Source: Streptococcus australis
GTDB lineage: Bacteria; Bacillota; Bacilli; Lactobacillales; Streptococcaceae
Length of the DNA stretch: 64,000 nt
Assembly (NCBI RefSeq): GCF_015553625.1
Contig: NZ_JADNGY010000002.1
Span: 234,800-298,799, forward strand
Direction: 5' to 3'
A program made the position numbers and the translations under genes. This document shows, piece after piece, positions 45,117 to 54,121 of this stretch. Each line of letters starts with the position of its first letter. The stretch's first letter is position 1. The notes under the pieces were generated by a model that was not told the origin of the DNA, made no database searches, and saw only the letters and a list, made by a program, of their open reading frames with translations.

Positions 45117-45968
45117 TTATTTCACTTCTTGTTTATAAAACTCTTTCAAAGCATCCTTCCAAGTTGGAATAACAAATCCTGTTGCTTTCGCTTTTGCCAA
45201 ACTCATTGTTGAGTTCAGTGGGCGTTTCGCCTTAGCTGGGAATTGGCTAGAATCCACTGGTTTCACTTCAACATCCGTATCTTTGAGGATTTCAACTGCA
45301 AAGTCATACCAAGTTGTATCTTCTGCTGCATCATTAGACAAGTGGTAATAACCATATTCCTTACGATTTTCAGCTAGATAGGTCATAAACTCTGCTAACG
45401 TACGTGTCCAAGTTGGACGACCATGTTGGTCATTAACGACTGTAAGCGTCTTGTGAGTTTTAGCAAGGTTTTGCATCGTGAAAACAAAGTTCTTACCGTA
45501 ATTACCAAAGACCCAAGCAGTACGGATAATGTAGTAGTTAGTCACATGTTTTTCAACTAGCTCTTCCCCCATACGTTTAGTCCGACCATATTCTGTTTGA
45601 GGATTTGGCTGATCATCCACTTCCCATTCTTGACCAACTGGCTTATTCCCATCAAAAACGTAGTCGGTCGAGATATAAACCAAGGTTGCACCGTGTTTTT
45701 CAGACGCTTTTGCTACATTTTCCGTACCTGTCACGTTGATGGCGTAATCCAATTCTTTTCCTTCATCTTCTGCTGCATCAACTGCGGTATAGGCAGCACA
45801 ATGGTAGACCAAGGTCGGCTTCACTTCCGCAAATACTTCATCTACTTTCTCTGCATTTGTGATATCCATTTCCGCCACATCAACGGCTACATATTCTTCA
45901 TTTCGTTCATCTAACAAATGGCGCAGCTCAGTTCCAAGTTGCCCATTTGCACCTGTAATTAAAATCAT
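45117..45968 (-). CDS. rmlD: dTDP-4-dehydrorhamnose reductase
   Basis: Last step of dTDP-L-rhamnose synthesis, supplying the rhamnan enzymes. 283 residues: Rossmann motif ITGANGQLGTEL (4-15), YISTDYVFDG and the catalytic Tyr-x-x-x-Lys in YGRTKRMGE (about 128-136). Other rml genes are not in the window and are presumably elsewhere. AAAGGAATTTACC precedes the ATG. Composition is like the core genome, unlike the next nine genes downstream. Confidence 0.96.
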   Translation of the reverse strand: MILITGANGQLGTELRHLLDERNEEYVAVDVAEMDITNAEKVDEVFAEVKPTLVYHCAAYTAVDAAEDEGKELDYAINVTGTENVAKASEKHGATLVYISTDYVFDGNKPVGQEWEVDDQPNPQTEYGRTKRMGEELVEKHVTNYYIIRTAWVFGNYGKNFVFTMQNLAKTHKTLTVVNDQHGRPTWTRTLAEFMTYLAENRKEYGYYHLSNDAAEDTTWYDFAVEILKDTDVEVKPVDSSQFPAKAKRPLNSTMSLAKAKATGFVIPTWKDALKEFYKQEVK

Positions 45969-46000
45969 GGTAAATTCCTTTCATATGCTTTATCCTTATC

Positions 46001-46009
46001 ATTATAGCA
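46001..46009 (-). promoter_or_regulatory. Extended -10 promoter of rmlD
   Basis: TGCTATAAT on the minus strand, immediately downstream of the terminator of the previous gene and 32 bp before the rmlD start codon. Likely the main start of the polysaccharide operon. Confidence 0.65.
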
Positions 46010-46035
46010 AAAAAAGCAGAAGTTTTCTGCTTTTT
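46008..46035 (-). terminator. Terminator after the GT2 gene upstream of rmlD
   Basis: AAGCAGAA/TTCTGCTT with a short loop and seven T on the minus strand, starting at the stop codon. Shows that the GT2 gene and rmlD are separate transcription units. Confidence 0.8.
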
Positions 46036-46960
46036 ACTTGCTTTTCTCCTTGATGACATAGATTGGACGTTTCTTGGTTTCCATAAAGATTTTACCGATA
46101 TATTTACCCAAAATTCCAATGGTTAGCAATTGGAATCCTCCCAGAAAGAGAATCACCGTCATGAGGGATGGCCATCCAGAAGTTGGATCTCCAAAGACTA
46201 GAGTACGGACCACAATCAGAACCATCATGACAAAGGCTAAGATCCAAGATAAAAGTCCACCAATAAAGGCAATATTTAGTGGGGCATCTGAGAAGTTAAC
46301 AATCCCTTCAATAGAGTATTTAAAGAGGGACCAAAAATTCCAGGACGTCTCTCCTGCTACGCGCTCTACATTTTTATATTCGAGGTACTCTGTCTCAAAT
46401 CCTACCCAGGCAAAAATCCCTTTTGAAAAACGATTGTACTCGGATAACTCCATGATGGCATCGACCATAGGGCGACGCATCAAACGGAAATCACGCGCTC
46501 CGTCAACCATTTCCACTTGGCTGATATGATTGATCAATTTATAAAACATCCGTGCAAAGAAGGAGCGAATCGGCGGCTCCCCATCACGGGTCACCCGACG
46601 GGTTCCGACACAATCTAGATTTGGCTGCTGATCCAACTTCTGCTTCATTTCAATCAACAGCTCTGGAGGATCTTGTAGGTCCACATCCATGACCGTAACA
46701 TAATCTCCTGAAGCATGCTGAAGTCCTGCATAGAGAGCAGCTTCCTTCCCAAAGTTCCGTGAAAAAGAAAGATAGTGGGCACAAGGATTCAAGAGATTGA
46801 GTTCTCGTAAAACATCTAAGGTTTTATCAGAAGACCCATCATTAATAAAAATATATTCAAATTCTTCTCCCATCGCTGTCCGAACACGTTCCATCTCTTC
46901 ATAAAATAATGGAATCGATTCTTCTTCGTTAAAACATGGGACTACAACAGATAGTGCCAA
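46034..46960 (-). CDS. Membrane-anchored glycosyltransferase family 2 (GtrB/RgpI-like)
   Basis: 308 residues: GT2 domain with SVVVPCFNEEESIPLFYEE, NDGSSDKT and VMDVDLQDPPE (about 92-102), then two C-terminal membrane helices (about 233-258 and 268-292) and a basic tail. This is the layout of enzymes that load undecaprenyl phosphate with glucose or another sugar. In related streptococci such a gene next to rmlD is linked to rhamnan glucosylation. The start is a TTG (46960) preceded by TTGGAG at seven bases; no in-frame ATG fits the family start. Confidence 0.85.
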   Translation of the reverse strand: MALSVVVPCFNEEESIPLFYEEMERVRTAMGEEFEYIFINDGSSDKTLDVLRELNLLNPCAHYLSFSRNFGKEAALYAGLQHASGDYVTVMDVDLQDPPELLIEMKQKLDQQPNLDCVGTRRVTRDGEPPIRSFFARMFYKLINHISQVEMVDGARDFRLMRRPMVDAIMELSEYNRFSKGIFAWVGFETEYLEYKNVERVAGETSWNFWSLFKYSIEGIVNFSDAPLNIAFIGGLLSWILAFVMMVLIVVRTLVFGDPTSGWPSLMTVILFLGGFQLLTIGILGKYIGKIFMETKKRPIYVIKEKSK

Positions 46961-47062
46961 AATTAACTCCAATCATTATTAGTAATACTATTTTATCACA
47001 GAATTGATCTTTCTTCTAGTTTATTGATAGACTCTAAGAATTTTCTACAATTAATACATTAT

Positions 47063-47104
47063 AAAAACAAGCCCATAGCCCCTTTTAAGGACTATGAGCT
47101 TATT
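47063..47104 (-). terminator. Terminator of the pot operon
   Basis: AAGCTCATAGTCC pairs with GGGGCTATGGGCTT on the minus strand, with GTTTTTAT following. It lies 34 bp beyond the potD stop codon. The remaining gap to the GT2 gene is AT-rich and otherwise plain. Confidence 0.85.
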
Positions 47105-47137
47105 AACTATAATTAAATTATGTATACTTCTGCTATC

Positions 47138-48208
47138 CTACTTCCGATACATCTTCACTTGTAGGTAGAGGTCGTTATAGACTCCCAACCACTTCTTACC
47201 AAGTTGTTCATAGACTTCTAAATTCTTTAGCGTGTCATCGCTTGGATAGAAGGCCTGGTCCTCTTGGACCTCTTCTGGTAGCATCTTCTTAGCTTCTTTG
47301 TTCGGTGTGGAATAACCGACATAGAGAGCATTCTTATATGCATTTTCTGGGCGAAGCATGAAGTTGATAAAGGCATAAGCTGCTTCTTTATTCTTCACGG
47401 TCTTTGGAATGACAATGTTGTCAAACCAAAGGTTGCTAGCTTCTGATGGGACGACATAGCGGAGGTCCTCATTGGCCTCTAGCATTTGACTGGCTTCACC
47501 GGAGAAGGTCACCCCAATAGCCGCATTGTTTTGGATCATGTAGCCTTTCATTTCGTCGGCTACAAGGGCCTTGATATTGGGCATCAAGGTATAAAGCTTA
47601 TCAACAGCTTCTTGGAGTTGCTGAGGATCCTTGGAGTTGAGACTATAACCTAAGCTATTGAGTCCAATCCCCATGACCTCACGCGCCCCATCGTACATCA
47701 TGATGTCATTCTTGTACTCTGGTCTCCATAGATCAGCCCAGTGCTCAGGTGCCTTATCCACCATCTTGGTGTTGTAGATGATACCAAGAGTTCCCCAGAA
47801 GTAAGGAACTGAGTACTGATTGTCCGGATCAAAATTCAGGTTCAAGAAACGTGGGTCAATATTGTCTAAGCCTTTTAGTTTGGACTTATCCAACTTTTCA
47901 AGCAAGTTTTCGTCCATCATCTTGGCGATCATGTATTCACTTGGGATGGCAATATCGTAAGCCGTCCCCCCTTGCTTGATCTTGGTGTACATGGCTTCAT
48001 TGGAATCAAAGGTATTGTATTGGACTTGAATGCCTGTCTCCTTGGTAAATTCCTTGAGCAATTCTGGATCGATATAGTCTCCCCAGTTGTAGATGACCAG
48101 CTTGTCACTGTCTTTTGGATTGGTCTTTGCTTCAAGACGGGCACTTAGTCCCGCTAACACGAGGATGACCACGACAATCCCTAGCAAGAATGAATAGAGT
48201 TTTTTCAT
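47138..48208 (-). CDS. potD: Spermidine/putrescine-binding protein
   Basis: 356 residues, type-2 periplasmic-binding fold: LVIYNWGDYIDPELL at the start of the mature region, NTFDSNEAMYTKIK, PYFWGTLGI and NLWFDNIVIPK. The N terminus is a hydrophobic segment (YSFLLGIVVVILVLAGLSA) without a lipobox Cys, so it is probably a membrane anchor or a cleaved signal peptide rather than a lipoprotein. Overlaps potC by 4 bp. Delivers polyamines to PotBC. Confidence 0.94.
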   Translation of the reverse strand: MKKLYSFLLGIVVVILVLAGLSARLEAKTNPKDSDKLVIYNWGDYIDPELLKEFTKETGIQVQYNTFDSNEAMYTKIKQGGTAYDIAIPSEYMIAKMMDENLLEKLDKSKLKGLDNIDPRFLNLNFDPDNQYSVPYFWGTLGIIYNTKMVDKAPEHWADLWRPEYKNDIMMYDGAREVMGIGLNSLGYSLNSKDPQQLQEAVDKLYTLMPNIKALVADEMKGYMIQNNAAIGVTFSGEASQMLEANEDLRYVVPSEASNLWFDNIVIPKTVKNKEAAYAFINFMLRPENAYKNALYVGYSTPNKEAKKMLPEEVQEDQAFYPSDDTLKNLEVYEQLGKKWLGVYNDLYLQVKMYRK

Positions 48209-48978
48209 ACTGTCTCCTCCTTCTCTCTAGTGATGAAGTAATAGCCGACCACCAGTAAGATACTGAAGAGGAAGACCAAGGCAGAAAGGGCATTGATATT
48301 CAACGAAATCCCTTGACGAGCCCGTGAGTAGATCTCAACAGACAAGGTCGTAAACCCATTTCCTGTAACAAAGAAGGTCACCGCAAAGTCATCCAAGGAA
48401 TAGGTAAAGGCCATAAAGTAACCAGCAATGATGGCAGGTGTCAAATAAGGAAGCATGATTTCCTTCAACATCTGTACCTGAGTAGCTCCTAGGTCATAGG
48501 CCGCATTGACCATATCACGGTTCATTTCCTTCAAGCGCGGCAAGACCATCAAGACCACGATTGGAATAGAAAAGGCCACGTGACTCATCAAGACAGAAGC
48601 AAAGCCCAGCTGGAACTTGATGGTCGTAAAGAGGATCAGGAAGCTAGCCCCAATCATAACGTCAGGTGCCACCATAAGGATGTTATTGATGGACAAAAAT
48701 GGTCCTTCAAACTTCTTCTTAGACTGGTAAATGTAGATTGCCCCAAAGGTCCCAATAATAGTCGCAATCAAGGCTGACAAGAAGGCCAAGAGGAAGGTCT
48801 GTGAGAGGATCAACATGAGACGCGTATCCTCAAAGAGACTTTGGAAATGCTCCAAGGTAAAGCCTGTAAAAGCATTCATATCCCCACCAGCATTAAAGGC
48901 ATAGGCAATCAAGTAAAAGATTGGGAGATAAAGGAGCAGGAAAATCAATCCTAAATAGATACGTGAAATCTTTTTCAT
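48205..48978 (-). CDS. potC: Spermidine/putrescine ABC permease PotC
   Basis: 257 residues with six helices and the EAA loop (NAAYDLGATQVQMLKEIMLPYLTPAI, about 155-180) that contacts PotA. 4-bp overlaps with both potB and potD show tight translational coupling. Confidence 0.94.
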   Translation of the reverse strand: MKKISRIYLGLIFLLLYLPIFYLIAYAFNAGGDMNAFTGFTLEHFQSLFEDTRLMLILSQTFLLAFLSALIATIIGTFGAIYIYQSKKKFEGPFLSINNILMVAPDVMIGASFLILFTTIKFQLGFASVLMSHVAFSIPIVVLMVLPRLKEMNRDMVNAAYDLGATQVQMLKEIMLPYLTPAIIAGYFMAFTYSLDDFAVTFFVTGNGFTTLSVEIYSRARQGISLNINALSALVFLFSILLVVGYYFITREKEETV

Positions 48979-49781
48979 CGTTCACTCCTTTCTCTCGTTA
49001 CCCACATGACTAAGAGCATAGCAAGGATCAAGACCACCCCAATGGTGGATCCCATTCCCCAGTTTTGTGTTGTGAGAAAGTGTTGCTCGATGGCAGTCCC
49101 CAGAGTAATGACCCGGTTTCCTCCGATCAAACGCGTCAACATGAAGAGACTCAAACTTGGAATAAAGACTGACTGAACACCCGAGCGAACCCCGTTCATA
49201 GACAGTGGGAAGACAACTCGACGGAAGGTATCCCACTTGTTAGCTCCTAGGTCATAGCTAGCATTGATGAGGTTTGGATCCAAATCATCCAAAACATTGA
49301 AGATAGGAAGGATCATAAAGGGCAACTCAATGTAACTAGCAACAAAGATGAAAGAAAAGTCCGTAAAAAGGATCTGTTGCGGACCGATTCCGATGAAGCT
49401 CAAGAATTGGTTAATAGATCCCCCTTGACCAAAGATCCCGATAAAGGCATAAGCCTTGAGCAAGAGGTTGACCCAGGTCGGAAGGACAATCAGCATGAGC
49501 CAGAGTTGGCGATGTTTGAGCTGGGTCAAAAAATAAGCTGTCGGGTAAGAAATCAAGAGCGTCACAAAGGTGACGATTCCAGCATAGAGAATGGAGTTAA
49601 AACTCATCTTGAGGTAGGTCCAATTCTGCGCTGTAAAAAAGGTTTGGTAGTTCTCTAAGGAACCCTGTCCCTGGACATTAACAAAGGATTGCCAAATAAT
49701 CAAAACTACGGGAGCCAAGACAAAGAGGAGGATCCAGAGAAAGTAGGGAACCACAAAGAGGTTAGAGGTTGTTTTCTTCAT
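48975..49781 (-). CDS. potB: Spermidine/putrescine ABC permease PotB
   Basis: 268 residues with six helices and an EAA loop ([22 protein letters not shown], about 170-190). The ATG at 49781 has AGGAGG six bases upstream and lies inside the 3' end of potA (20-bp overlap). The longer frame starting at 49802 would bury that site. Confidence 0.94.
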   Translation of the reverse strand: MKKTTSNLFVVPYFLWILLFVLAPVVLIIWQSFVNVQGQGSLENYQTFFTAQNWTYLKMSFNSILYAGIVTFVTLLISYPTAYFLTQLKHRQLWLMLIVLPTWVNLLLKAYAFIGIFGQGGSINQFLSFIGIGPQQILFTDFSFIFVASYIELPFMILPIFNVLDDLDPNLINASYDLGANKWDTFRRVVFPLSMNGVRSGVQSVFIPSLSLFMLTRLIGGNRVITLGTAIEQHFLTTQNWGMGSTIGVVLILAMLLVMWVTRERSER

Positions 49782-50919
49782 CTCTTTCCTCCTCGATGGC
49801 ATTGATCAATCCGGCTTCTTGCTCTTCCACTTCGACGTACTCTTCGATCCGAGCATCAAACTCTTCTTCCGTTTCATTGAGACGCATGACGTGGATATCT
49901 TCTGGCTCAAAGTCCAGACCGATTTCCTCTCCTACGATAGCCTTACGGGTTGAGTGGATCATCCACTCATTTCCCAATTCATCATAGGCGATGATCTCAT
50001 AGTGTACCCCACGGAACAGTTGGGTATCCACTTTTACCTGGAGCTTACCTTCTTCGGGCAGGGTGATTCGCAAGTCTTCGGGACGAATGACGACTTCGAC
50101 CGGTTCGTTTGGTCTCATCCCTCCATCGACTGACTCAAAGCGTTTACCGTTGAATTCTACTAGATAGTCTTCGATCATGATCCCTGGAAGGATATTGGAC
50201 TCACCGATAAAGGTCGCAACAAAATGATTAATGGGCTCATCGTAGATATCAACTGGCGTTCCTGATTGGACGATTTCTCCTTCGTTCATGACAAAGATCC
50301 AGTCACTCATCGCTAGCGCTTCTTCCTGGTCGTGGGTTACAAAAACAAAGGTAATACCCAAGCGTTGTTGCAATTCACGGAGCTCATACTGCATGTCAGT
50401 CCGTAACTTCAAGTCAAGGGCAGACAAGGGCTCATCCAAGAGGACTACTCGCGGTTCATTGATAATCGCCCGTGCAATGGCTACCCGCTGGCGTTGACCA
50501 CCAGAAAGTTTCTGGATGGACCGTTTCTCAAAGCCTCCCAATTGAACCATCTTGAGGACTTCTGTTACTCGTCTCTCGATTTCAGACTTGTCAACTTTCT
50601 TCAAACGGAGAGGGAAAGCAACATTCTCAAACACATTCATATGTGGGAAAAGGGCATAGGATTGGAAGACGGTATGGACGTCCCGTTTATTGGTCGGTAC
50701 ATCATTGATCCGAACACCATCCAAGAGGACATCTCCTGTCGAAGCGTCTAACAAACCAGCAATGATGTTCAGAATCGTTGATTTACCAGATCCTGAAGCA
50801 CCGAGGAGGGTATAGAATTTCCCTTCTTCCAACTCAAAGTTGATGTCTTTGAGAACCACTGTATCACTGTCTTCAAATACTTTTGAGACATTTCTAAACT
50901 CAATAATTGGTTTTTTCAA
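49762..50919 (-). CDS. potA: Spermidine/putrescine ABC ATPase
   Basis: 385 residues: ABC domain with Walker [10 protein letters not shown], signature [15 protein letters not shown], Walker [13 protein letters not shown] and a C-terminal TOBE-like domain, ending in an acidic tail. The frame begins with TTG (50919), as no in-frame ATG lies nearby. A seven-codon upstream ORF (50921-50944) with a strong ribosome binding site ends one base before this TTG, so potA is probably translated by re-initiation. Upstream is a structured spacer. Powers PotBCD polyamine import. Confidence 0.95.
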   Translation of the reverse strand: MKKPIIEFRNVSKVFEDSDTVVLKDINFELEEGKFYTLLGASGSGKSTILNIIAGLLDASTGDVLLDGVRINDVPTNKRDVHTVFQSYALFPHMNVFENVAFPLRLKKVDKSEIERRVTEVLKMVQLGGFEKRSIQKLSGGQRQRVAIARAIINEPRVVLLDEPLSALDLKLRTDMQYELRELQQRLGITFVFVTHDQEEALAMSDWIFVMNEGEIVQSGTPVDIYDEPINHFVATFIGESNILPGIMIEDYLVEFNGKRFESVDGGMRPNEPVEVVIRPEDLRITLPEEGKLQVKVDTQLFRGVHYEIIAYDELGNEWMIHSTRKAIVGEEIGLDFEPEDIHVMRLNETEEEFDARIEEYVEVEEQEAGLINAIEEERDEENNL

Positions 50920-50920
50920 T

Positions 50921-50944
50921 TCACATAAATTCCTTCTTTTTCAT
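50921..50944 (-). CDS. Leader peptide ORF upstream of potA
   Basis: An ATG (50942-50944) preceded by AGAAGG at six bases opens a frame coding for MKKKEFM and ending in TGA (50921-50923), one base before the TTG of potA. The last two codons are also an ATG-TGA pair with AAGGA upstream. Size and position suggest a regulatory or coupling uORF. Inferred from sequence only. Confidence 0.45.
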   Translation of the reverse strand: MKKKEFM

Positions 50945-50950
50945 GCGTTT

Positions 50951-51100
50951 CCTTCTGAGACCAACCACTAGTCTCATAGGCTGACGAGCGAACCCGTCAG
51001 GCCACCAACACCTCTCGGGGACTTATAAGACTGCCCCACCTATTTTCGGTATCGATAGGCACTCACCCCCCTTCTAAAGTAGGAAGGGTCTACCCTAGAG
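50951..51100 (-). ncRNA. Candidate structured RNA between murB and potA
   Basis: This spacer is more GC-rich than its surroundings and has several hairpins on the minus strand: GAGAC/GTCTC (50957-50975), CTGACG/CGTCAG with GG/CC ends (50979-51003), GGGG/CCCC around CTTATAAG (51017-51037), CCTAT/ATAGG (51039-51059), CCTTC/GAAGG (51070-51087) and an overlapping AGGGT/ACCCT (51085-51096). The last two exclude each other. The first abuts the ribosome binding site of the uORF. I do not recognise it as a known riboswitch class. Confidence 0.5.
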
Positions 51101-51124
51101 TAACCCTTATTCCATCTCGAACCC

Positions 51125-52027
51125 TTAATCTTTCCCAATAATACGGACTTCGCGCTCCAAGGTCACACCAGCTGATTTTTCAACTGTCGCGATGACATGA
51201 GCGATTAAGTCTTCATAATCTTTGGCAGTACCATGATCGACATTGATCATAAAGCCAGCATGCTTTTCTGAAACCTCTACACCACCAATCCGGTGTCCCT
51301 TTAATCCAGCTTCACTAATCAATTGTCCAGCAAAGTGATCCACTGGCCGTTTAAAGACCGAACCACAAGATGGATACTCAAGTGGTTGCTTAAGCTCACG
51401 CAAATGAGTCAAGCGAGCCATTTCTTGATTGATCTGATCATAGTTGCCTGGCGCTAGAGCAAACTTAGCAGCAATCACCACATCTCCTGTCTCTTGGATC
51501 TTGGAATGACGATAGCCAAAGGCTAATTCTTCTGCTGTTAAGGTTTTAATTTCTCCTTCTGGCGTCAAGACCTTACACGATTGGAGAATGTGGGCAATCT
51601 CACCACCATAGGCGCCAGCATTCATATAGACAGCTCCACCGATGCTACCTGGAATCCCACAGGCAAATTCAAAACCTGTCAAGCTATGGTAGCGGGCTAC
51701 ATGAGTCACATCGATCAGCTTAGCACCTGCCTCTGCTTCAATCACATACCCATTGACCCGGATATCATGAAAATGATCAAACATGATCACAAAGCCTTCA
51801 ATCCCACCGTCACGGACGATAATATTGGAAGAATTCCCCAAGACCATCCAAGGGATTTCCTGGGCATTTGCAAAGGTAACAATTCGTTTTAATTCATATT
51901 GATTACGAGGAAAGGCTAAATAATCTGCCGCCCCTCCAACCTTGGTATAGGTGTATTGTTTGAGTGGCTCATTGAACAAAATCTCAATACCAGCCAATTC
52001 CTCTTTGATTTGCTTTACGATTTCCAT
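51125..52027 (-). CDS. murB: UDP-N-acetylenolpyruvoylglucosamine reductase
   Basis: Reduces the product of MurA to UDP-MurNAc, FAD/NADPH-dependent. 300 residues: [14 protein letters not shown] (27-40), FAD-binding GNSSNIIV and [23 protein letters not shown] (about 120-142), the catalytic Ser in [11 protein letters not shown], and [12 protein letters not shown] near the end. Adjacent to potABCD, an arrangement kept in other streptococci. TGTTATAAT (52060-52068) is its promoter. Confidence 0.97.
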   Translation of the reverse strand: MEIVKQIKEELAGIEILFNEPLKQYTYTKVGGAADYLAFPRNQYELKRIVTFANAQEIPWMVLGNSSNIIVRDGGIEGFVIMFDHFHDIRVNGYVIEAEAGAKLIDVTHVARYHSLTGFEFACGIPGSIGGAVYMNAGAYGGEIAHILQSCKVLTPEGEIKTLTAEELAFGYRHSKIQETGDVVIAAKFALAPGNYDQINQEMARLTHLRELKQPLEYPSCGSVFKRPVDHFAGQLISEAGLKGHRIGGVEVSEKHAGFMINVDHGTAKDYEDLIAHVIATVEKSAGVTLEREVRIIGKD

Positions 52028-52059
52028 CTCACAACTCTCTTCTATACGTTATCTTATCC

Positions 52060-52068
52060 ATTATAACA
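52060..52068 (-). promoter_or_regulatory. Extended -10 promoter of murB
   Basis: TGTTATAAT on the minus strand, 32 bp upstream of the murB start. No separate promoter is obvious before potA, so this may drive murB and the pot genes together. Confidence 0.6.
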
Positions 52069-52104
52069 AAAACCAGCCCACTTTTCGACCCAGAAGTAAA
52101 AAAA

Positions 52105-52146
52105 CAGAAACAGCCAAAGGACCGATTCTGTTTTAATTTTTTTAAA
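52105..52146 (-). terminator. Terminator after the gene at 52162
   Basis: ACAGAAT...TTCTGT stem on the minus strand followed by seven T, about 16 bp past the stop codon. Confidence 0.65.
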
Positions 52147-52161
52147 CAAGGGTTAATTGAA

Positions 52162-53088
52162 TTAGCCAATCTTACGTGCAATCCCACGTGTTTTTTGAGT
52201 AGACAAGGCTGAGCTAATGGCAACACCACCCCCAATAATAGTGAAGACTGCCAACATAAAGAAGTTAAAGAAGTATTTTTCAGGTGCTTCACCATTTAGT
52301 ACAAGGGAATTGATCAAATCAAATCCATCACTAAAGTCGAGTCCAAGCTGTTTAACTGCTTCTAAGGCATAGTCAAATTGGTGAACGAGAACAATAGTCA
52401 CCAACAAGAGGATACTAGAAATAACTGCACCAAGTTTGCTAAATTTCTTCCCTAAGATCTCATAGCCTTTGACAACACAGATCCCAAGGATAAAACCAGC
52501 ATAAAAAGCTACGTAGCCGAGACGGGCAATAAAAAGAGTAACAGCCCCTCCAATAATGGCACCAATAAAGGCACCGACTGTTCCAAGAAGGACATTTTCT
52601 TTCTGACTATTATATGAATCTGTTTCAATTTTTAGTTGGGAACTCACAATTTGATAGTTTTCTTCATTCATCAAGAAAAGGGAATCTCCAATCTGGTAGA
52701 GACCAACCGGTCCTTTTTCACCAGAGTAGCCACAAACAGTGTAGAAGCCATTGGTCTGTAAAAATTCCAGGATTTCTGTTACGGCTTGGTGAATGTTTTC
52801 AATCGTTTTTGCTTTGGTCATCCCAGCTTTTACAGTGAAAGTTGTGACATATTGGTTGAGGCTAATGCTCTTTAGAACAGAAGATTCTTTGACCATTTGA
52901 TGCAATTGAGCCGCTGCTTCTTCTGCATCATCACGTGAAACAGAAAGAGCAATGGTAAAAACATTTTTTGTGTCGGTTTCTTTCATTAAGAAGAAATAGC
53001 CAGAGTTTTCCCCATAAATAGATGAGGTTTCCGGATCATACTGGAATCCAAGTTCCGTAGCAAGTTGATGACGTTCAAAGTCTTTCAT
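52162..53088 (-). CDS. Conserved membrane protein of unknown function
   Basis: Not recognised. 308 residues: a soluble N-terminal half (about 1-165, mixed alpha/beta, with YGENSGYFFLMKE and GFYTVCGYSGEKGPVG) and four hydrophobic segments (about 170-190, 193-215, 222-240, 275-297). The second and third hydrophobic segments are rich in Gly (GAFIGAIIGGAVTLFIARLG). No catalytic signature, signal peptide or lipobox. It stands alone, with a terminator after it and a 150-bp AT-rich gap before it. Confidence 0.7.
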   Translation of the reverse strand: MKDFERHQLATELGFQYDPETSSIYGENSGYFFLMKETDTKNVFTIALSVSRDDAEEAAAQLHQMVKESSVLKSISLNQYVTTFTVKAGMTKAKTIENIHQAVTEILEFLQTNGFYTVCGYSGEKGPVGLYQIGDSLFLMNEENYQIVSSQLKIETDSYNSQKENVLLGTVGAFIGAIIGGAVTLFIARLGYVAFYAGFILGICVVKGYEILGKKFSKLGAVISSILLLVTIVLVHQFDYALEAVKQLGLDFSDGFDLINSLVLNGEAPEKYFFNFFMLAVFTIIGGGVAISSALSTQKTRGIARKIG

Positions 53089-53194
53089 TAGAATTACAGT
53101 CTCCTTTACAATTCTATCTATCTTTCGAATAATTGTTTATTATCCTAAAATAATTTGATAGACAAATGATTTATAGAACTATTTTATCATAGAT

Positions 53195-53238
53195 AAATAA
53201 AATTAGATAGACTAATTTAGCCTATCTAATCATTTTTT
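53195..53238 (-). terminator. Terminator of hom-thrB
   Basis: ATTAGATAG/CTATCTAAT stem with an 11-base loop (53202-53230). T-rich on the minus strand after the stem, 14 bp beyond the thrB stop. Confidence 0.75.
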
Positions 53239-53244
53239 ATTGAA

Positions 53245-54120
53245 TCAAGATTCACTGGCCTCTACCTTCACACCAGTTGTGTCAATCTTTAATGAGAAGA
53301 CCTGACCATTTAAGTCCTTAGACTCCAAGTCTTTGGCAAAGGTTTCTGCATGTTCAACTGGAAGCAAGGTCATAATAGTTGGACCTGCACCAGAAAGGTA
53401 GGTGGCATAAGCATCGTGTTGATGTGCAACTTCTTTAACCTGAGGGAACTCTGCAACCAACTGTTGGCGGTAGCGCTCATGGAAGCGATCCGCTTCGATA
53501 GCTTTTCCTGCAACTCGTAAGTCACCCTTAGCAAGAGCAGCAATGGCCACATTTGCAATTGAACTAGCTGCCACAGCTTCCTTATACGTCCACTCACTTG
53601 GAAGGACATTTCGGCTATCGCTAGTCTTGAGTTCGTAATTGGGAACAAAGGCTACCAAAGCACACTCAGGGAATGGAAGGACCAAATGATTGGTCTGCTG
53701 ATCCACATAGCTCGCTACGACCAGATTTCCAAAAATGGCTGGCGCTACGTTATCCGGATGACCTTCGATTTTTGTCGCAATTTCTAGTTTATCTTCATCA
53801 CTTAGGGATAATTTGCCCAGTTGATTGGCCAACTCAATCCCCGCTACGATAACAGAGCTGGATGAACCCAAACCACGCGCCAAAGGCACTTCACTGGTCA
53901 TCTTGAGACGATGAGGAGGCAAATCAGATGCAACTTGGAGAGCGGTTTGAAGCAATAGATTCTCTTCATTGCTTGGGATTTCCTCTCCCAAGTCATGTTC
54001 AATCCACCAGTTTTCTTGCGTTTCTAGCACATCAATGGTCAAATACTTAGAAACAGCGATTCCAACAGAATCAAATCCTGGCCCTACATTGGCACTAGTC
54101 GCTGGTACTGTAATTCTCAT
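53245..54120 (-). CDS. thrB: Homoserine kinase
   Basis: Phosphorylates homoserine on the way to threonine. 291 residues, GHMP kinase: [15 protein letters not shown] at the N terminus, ATP-binding [16 protein letters not shown] (about 80-95) and [12 protein letters not shown] near the C terminus. One base separates it from hom, so they form a two-gene operon. Confidence 0.97.
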   Translation of the reverse strand: MRITVPATSANVGPGFDSVGIAVSKYLTIDVLETQENWWIEHDLGEEIPSNEENLLLQTALQVASDLPPHRLKMTSEVPLARGLGSSSSVIVAGIELANQLGKLSLSDEDKLEIATKIEGHPDNVAPAIFGNLVVASYVDQQTNHLVLPFPECALVAFVPNYELKTSDSRNVLPSEWTYKEAVAASSIANVAIAALAKGDLRVAGKAIEADRFHERYRQQLVAEFPQVKEVAHQHDAYATYLSGAGPTIMTLLPVEHAETFAKDLESKDLNGQVFSLKIDTTGVKVEASES

Positions 54121-54121
54121 C

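Noticed and set aside
50921..51124. 6S, SRP or RNase P RNA in the murB-potA spacer
   Set aside because: None of the conserved blocks of these RNAs could be found and the length does not fit RNase P.
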